Of a DNA stretch of 64,000 bases, positions 59,069-64,000 are shown in pieces. The DNA lies in assembly GCA_002179805.1 (NCBI GenBank), contig NAVB01000462.1, forward strand, positions 1-64,000, in the 5' to 3' direction. Under the pieces are notes generated by a model that saw nothing but the letters and a program-made list of their open reading frames with translations, was not told the DNA's origin and searched no databases. The position numbers were made by a program, and so were the translations under genes. The stretch's first letter is position 1. Each line of letters starts with the position of its first letter. This DNA comes from Acanthamoeba lenticulata. Lineage: Eukaryota; Discosea; Longamoebia; Acanthamoebidae.

Positions 59069-59167
59069 GTGCTTTTTTCTATGTCCTCTGTTTTTGTTTT
59101 CCTTTTCTCTGTTCTTCTGTCCTGCCCAGGAAAGGCGAGTTAAGAACACATGAACCAAAGCGAGAAC

Positions 59168-61138
59168 ATGAAAAACGCAGACAAGATAAAAGACTCACCT
59201 TCTTCTGGAGGAACAAGCCGCTTGTGGAACACGCTCAGCACGAGCCCCATATTCTGGGACGTTGTTTGTGTGTAGATTGAGTGGTTCAGTTCCTTCTGTC
59301 AACTTTGTGACGAACCGGCTGAATGGAGGGACCACTTTCTGGGTGGGCGCGTTGAGAGCAGGGTGGCCGCCTGGGTGCTGTTGAACATCAGCCTCACCAT
59401 CCTCAACAAGAGCGTGTTCCAGTTTGTCAACTTTCACTACCCGCTCATCCTCTCGGCTTCTCACATGCTCTGTACGTCCCACGCACACGCGTTCGCGCCC
59501 TTTTCTGAGCGTCGTCCTCACCCATAAAACACACAAACACAGGCACATATGTGCTGTGCTATGTGGTCTTCTTCGTCCTCAAGTGGCTGCCGGTGGACAC
59601 CACGGTCCTTCCGTCCACCGTGCGCAAGATCCAGATGCTGTCCCTCCTCTTCACGCTCAATATCTGCGCCGGCAACGTGAGCCTCCTCTACTCCTCCATC
59701 AGCCTTCGCGAGGTTCGTCCTCTTCGTCCTCTGACGATGCGCACGCTGCAAGAGAAAGAAACCCAACCGTTTGTGATCTGCCTCTCTCTGGTACAGGTGG
59801 TGCGCTCGAGCACGCCGGGCATCACGTTGGCCTTTTCTGTGCTGCTTCTCGGGAAGAGCGCTACAGCTGAGGCTGTGGGGTCCGTCTCCTTCACCTACCC
59901 TTTCACTGTTTTTGTTTTTTTTTTTAAAATAATAATAATAATTATTATTATTTACGAATTATTTCGGTTGGCCACATGCACAGGTCGCTGGTCGTCATCG
60001 CGGCGGGCGTGATCCTCACAACGGCTACTGAGCTCGACTTCCACATGGTGCGTGCGTGTGCGTTAGCTTGCGCCACGCGTACGTTGAGCTCACCCTGTGG
60101 TCACTGTTGCGACTGGGAACACACACGTATGCCAGGGCGGGTTCATCGTGCTGCTGATCGGCTGCGTGCTCGCGGCGCTCAAGGGTGTGATGACCAACAT
60201 GGTGCTCGTCGGCACCGGCGCCGTTCATCCGCTCTACGTCCTCTATCTGGTCCTCTACCTTTTCCTCCTTCTCCTTTCCTCTCCTGTCGCCGACCACGTA
60301 GCTGACGTTGTTGTTCCTCGTGCAGATGTCGCCGCTGGCCTTGATCCAGATGTTGGTCATGGCCTTTGCCTTGGGCGAGGTGTCGGACCTGATGGCGGCC
60401 TGGGACACGCTGCCGCTGGGCCTGTGTGGCGCCATGCTCACCATCACTGCCCTCATGGTTCGCCCTCTTGCGGTTTTTTTTATTTGTATTTTTTTAAAAA
60501 TAATTTTAATTACTATTTTGCACATTTCATGCCATGCAGGCCTTCTTCCTGAACGTGGCCAACTTCAACTTGAACAAGATCACCTCGCCTGTGACCGTGT
60601 CCGTGGCAGGCTCCTTCAAGGTCTGCACCATCGTTCTCATCCTACATTCTTATTTCGTTGATAATTTTTTTTGTCATTTTGAATATTGAATTTATCGACC
60701 ACAGGAGACAGTGACGATCGGCCTCTCGTTCCTGGTGTTCAAGAACAAGGCCACGCTCTTGAACACATGCGGTTCGCGCCTTTTCCTTGTGTTGTTGTTG
60801 CCGCGCAAACCGGCTGACCGGGGCCTACCGCGGCAGGCATCGTCATGGCGTTGGCCGGAACTGGGCTCTACCACTACTTTGCGCATGGACGCAAGCACGA
60901 ACCCAACAAGGCCACCATAATGGACGTAGAGGAGGCCGAGAGGAAGAAGACCGATCTGGAGAACATGAACGAGAACGAGAGTACGTAGGCTCGGTCTTGA
61001 CTTGAACAACCTTAGGGGCAGTGTTCATGCTGAAGTAACCACGCCTTGCGGCCGGCAGGGATGAATAACGACGCATACGAGGCAGATACCGCAGACAACG
61101 AAGACCTCACCTTGAAAGTGGACAAGATGAGGACCTGA
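59168..61138 (+). CDS. SLC35/triose-phosphate-transporter family nucleotide-sugar-type transporter
   Basis: Ten-transmembrane carrier of the TPT branch of the drug/metabolite transporter superfamily, probably in the Golgi. About 12 exons join in phase. The order of blocks is VLLNISLTILNKSVFQF, FHYPLILSASHML, NICAGNVSLLYSSISLREVVRSSTPG, LVVIAAGVILTTATELDFHM, GGFIVLLIGCVLAALKGVMTNMVL, YMSPLALIQMLVMA, FFLNVANFNLNKITSPVTVSVAG and GIVMALAGTGLYHY. LNxxxxxxxxPVTxSVAGxxK is typical of TPT/SLC35C-E proteins. The tail is acidic and Asn-rich. The first intron has an uncertain acceptor (AGC AGG GTG GCC fits). Substrate is unknown. Confidence 0.86.
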
Positions 61139-61274
61139 GCAGCGGCAGCACTGGTTCAAGAGATTCATATTGTATCTACTTGGTGCCATGTGTTACGGCC
61201 TAGAATAAAGCAGGGCGCAGTACGCCCCTGGAGACCGGTCTGTACATCTGAAGGGAGTAGATGCAGGCAGAAGA

Positions 61275-62106
61275 CTACTTGCTGCCACCGAGAGAGTTGT
61301 GGAACGCAGTGTAGGAGGTCTCCAGGTCGAACAGGAGCTGCCGCACTTGCTCCTCGTTGAGCTCGTCGCTCGCCCTCATCGCCGCCATCTGCGTGAGCCT
61401 GTCCCAGCAGGACGACATGGACACTGCTAAGAATCACACCATCGACCAAACGATTTTCCTCTTGTGTCGTCTCGTACCAGTTGCGCACTTTGACTTTGCC
61501 CTCGAAGTTGGGCGCCAGCGCTGTGATTCGGTTCAACGACTCGAACAGGTCGGTCAACAGCGGATGCACCTGGTCTACAGCGTTCATGTTGAGCTTGAGC
61601 GAGTCCATGGCAGTGATGAAGAACTGGACAGTCTCGGCCACCACCTTGGGGTCGATCGTCACGTCCGGGTTGTCAGGCACGCCTGCACAGTGTTGTGGGG
61701 TGTGTGAGCTCGATGCCTCATGCTGGGTGAGAGCAGAATGATTCACTACGAACCAGACTCGAGGCGGTCGAGAGCAGCCTCGCAGTCGAGTCGGTAGTCC
61801 TTCATGAACTTGCGCACGTCCGTCACGTAGGGCTGTGTGACCTTCCTCGCTGTCTTGTACTGCGTGATAAGCTTGGCGCAGGCCCCTCGATATCTGAGAA
61901 GATGAAATTTAGCATGGCAACTACTCACATCCATCTGAGATGCGTGGGGAGAATTACTCTTCGTAATTGATGGCGTCGCGCATGTGGGCTCGCTCAAGCG
62001 CCTCTGTAGTTTTAATGATGGAGTAGAGATCGGCCATGTTCTCGTACATCTCCCTTTCCTTTGGGTTGTTGTACAGCTTCACCTCATGCTGTGCCCATGA
62101 CGCCAT
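61275..62106 (-). CDS. VPS28: ESCRT-I subunit VPS28
   Basis: Endosomal sorting protein that joins VPS23 and VPS37 and recruits ESCRT-II. Four exons: 62106-61958, 61893-61754, 61682-61478 and 61398-61275, about 205 residues, the normal size. The N-terminal core EVKLYNNPKEREMYENMADLYSIIKTTEALERAHMRD and YRGACAKLITQYKTA matches VPS28. The C-terminal four-helix domain contains VAETVQFFITAMDSLKLNMNAVDQVHPLLTDL and ends SDELNEEQVRQLLFDLETSYTAFHNSL, again as in human. Intron phases are consistent. Confidence 0.95.
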
Positions 62107-62195
62107 CTTGCTCAATCGATTATCGTCTTCTCTTTATGCAATTTCAATCGAAATGTGAACAGCATTTCTCTTTTCTATTTCTTTAAATGAAATAG

Positions 62196-64000
62196 TCAGA
62201 AGAGCTGCGCCACGAAGTGAAGGAAAGAGACCAGAGGAGCAGACAGCGAGGAGGCGCTCCCGCGACAATCACCCTCGTCCTGCCAGACGTTGTTGACGGT
62301 GATGGGCACAGCCACAGGCGTCGTCGACGGGTGCGCCACGCCAATCACGCCCACCATGAGCCGTGAGCCCGCGTCGCCTGCAAGCCAACGGTCCATCAGC
62401 CCATCGGATCGTCGACGATCAAACGAGCAGCGCGAGACGACAAGCGGCGTGCACGTACCGACGGGCTGGAAGCAATAGCCCTTGTCCTTGCTGCTGTGGA
62501 TCGCGACCTGTTTGTTGTCCTTGCGTTGTTGAGCTCCTCAAGTGGGACCCCAGATGTGCACATTGAAGAGAGGCACGTACGGCGCGGCCCAGGAGGGAGT
62601 TGATGTTGGGGATGTTGGAGGTGGTGTAGTCATAGTAGGCCGTGCCCGTGCTCGCGTCGTAGGATTGGAGGTTGCCCTTTGATGAAGACGACCAACACAT
62701 GCATGAGTCCCGAATACTCACAACGCAACCCTTCAAGGTCAGGCCGGGGTGGCGTACAAGGTCGCCGACATGGCGGGGCGTGCTCTCGGGGAGGCCGTGG
62801 CTGACATTGTCGGGATTCCAGTGCGAGCCCACGCTCAGGCCGTCGTTGCTCGACAGATCACCATACTGCGTGAGATGGAAGAAGAGGGAGAGGAGGTCTG
62901 AGGCCGCAGCAAAGACACGGGCGATGATGGCCATGATGATGATGATGATGAAGGCGAGCCCGTACGACGTGGAGATGGAAGCCGTGCACGCTGTCCAGGG
63001 CGAGCCCCTGCACCTGGGCCACCACGCGCACGCCCTGCCGAGAGAGACGCGGCGTGAGCTCGATGGGGCCACGACGGCCAACGTTGGGGCATGCGGGAGG
63101 GCGTCGTACAGTGCTGACGGTGCTGAACCACACGGTGCCGCTGCAGTTGCCCGCGCAGTTGCTGGTGCCCTGAAGCACGGACACGGCTGAGGTGACGCTC
63201 GTGTCCTCGTCTGCGCGGCAGCGAGAAAGGCCAAGCAGAAACAGCGGTAAGTCCTCTCGCGCTGTCTGAGCTCAGGGGCTTCAACGCTGGCCGGCAGTGA
63301 GGACGTACTGACGGCCGTGTTGTTGGCCTGGTTGGTGATGCCGATGACGCCCACGGCGATGAAGCTGCCGGCGAAGCCCGTCGGGTTGCTGCAGTTGTCA
63401 AAGCTGGCGTGCATCACCACGGCCCGGCCGATGATCGAGCTGTTGCGTTTGTGCGCCGACAGGCAGGTCAGTCACGGCAACCTCCGGCCACCTCGTGGCG
63501 CAACGTACTTGACGCCGTTGAGCTGAAGCAGGTCCAGCTGCTTGGCCTGCTGAATGACACCGCCGGACGAGATCCAGTTGCCCTGCGGAGACACAGTCAC
63601 GTATGGGCGCAGGTGAGCCAGGCCGAGCCTGCGTGGCGGGTCATCCGCATGGTGCGGAGAACGGACCATGTCGCCCTCGTGGCGCTCGCTCGTGGTCGGA
63701 CAGTTGTGGTTGGCCGAGCCGCCACCGACGTAGTGGGAGCCCGCGCGGGAGCCATTCACCAGAGTCCGGTCGCCGTACTGCGCACACGCACGAACCCGAG
63801 GCGAGGTGGTCAGGCCACAACGCCTTCTTAAGAAGACGTTGGAAGAAGAAGCCATTTGGGGCCGAGGGGGGCTGGACGTGAAAGAGGGGGGCCGACCTGG
63901 TGCACGTGGATGGCGTAGCCCGCGGCAGTTGTGGGCAGGTCGCTCACAATGTTGACCTCCACAGTGACCTGGTCGGAGCAACCGGAACAACCAAGTTGAG
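62196..64000 (-). CDS. Tandem-domain extracellular Cu/Zn superoxide dismutase, 5' end beyond window
   Basis: At least two SOD_Cu domains in one chain. N-terminal visible domain: AIHVHQYGD, GSHYVG, ANHNCP, ERHEGDMGNW and GRAVVMH. C-terminal domain: HGFHLHVYGD, GSHWNP, SHGLP, RHVGDL and GRAVAIH. Both keep all copper and zinc ligands (six His plus the Asp). The chain ends with a Ser/Ala-rich region and a hydrophobic segment (SAPLVSFLHFVAQLF), as in GPI-anchored proteins. Seven or more small GT-AG introns separate blocks. Dictyostelium has a GPI-anchored, tandem-domain SOD (SodC) of this design, so a cell-surface role in superoxide control is likely. The 5' exons and any further domains lie past 64000. 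Confidence 0.9.

Overview
The window looks like nuclear DNA of Acanthamoeba (an A. castellanii-type amoebozoan). Three copies of a 119-nt 5S rRNA that I recognise as the Acanthamoeba 5S sequence are present. Genes are dense, coding parts are GC-rich, most introns are about 50-130 nt GT-AG, intergenic DNA and introns are AT-rich, and low-complexity Ser, Gln, Asp and Gly tracts are common. All gene models were assembled by eye from reading frames, splice consensus and family motifs; exon joins are inference unless stated otherwise.

Layout. 0-14.5 kb: 3' part of a PARN/PNLDC1-like deadenylase (+), a small PSI-like membrane protein (-), an aldo-keto reductase (+), a SIRT7-like sirtuin (+), a type II membrane protein of unknown function (+), an F-box/MORN protein (+), a GT92-like glycosyltransferase (+) and an NmrA-like oxidoreductase (+). 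14.6-22.8 kb: a homeodomain protein (-), about 1.8 kb without a supported gene, and a PH/ArfGAP protein (+). 22.9-28.9 kb: an RNA-gene island with two 5S genes (+), a U2 snRNA (+), a broken 3' piece of a VPS33-like gene (-), the NHLRC2 orthologue (+) and a third 5S gene (-). 29-48 kb: NAA10 (-), a CMGC-like kinase (-), a PET117-like small protein (+), a mucin-like surface protein (-), TMEM144 (-), an Hsp20 (+), an acidic Cys-rich protein (-), eIF3f (-), a putative transcription regulator (-) and a divergent MYND-finger gene (+). 49-64 kb: a Ras GTPase (+), a family-16 methyltransferase (+), a head-to-head pair of SDR paralogues (-/+), a TKL kinase with a very long disordered tail (-), an SLC35/TPT-type transporter (+), VPS28 (-), and the 3' part of a tandem-domain Cu/Zn superoxide dismutase with a GPI-type C-terminus (-), which runs off the right edge.

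This is a mixed housekeeping neighbourhood and not an operon-like system. Membrane-traffic and signalling genes recur (VPS28, a VPS33 remnant, ArfGAP, Ras, two kinases, SLC35), as do RNA-metabolism genes (deadenylase, U2, 5S, eIF3f). The observations most worth a second look are the single-base change in the U2 branch-point-recognition sequence, the shared element upstream of two 5S copies, the tail-anchored PNLDC1-like nuclease, the tandem ecto-SOD, the polyglutamine inside a kinase activation segment, and the divergent SDR pair with matching intron positions.
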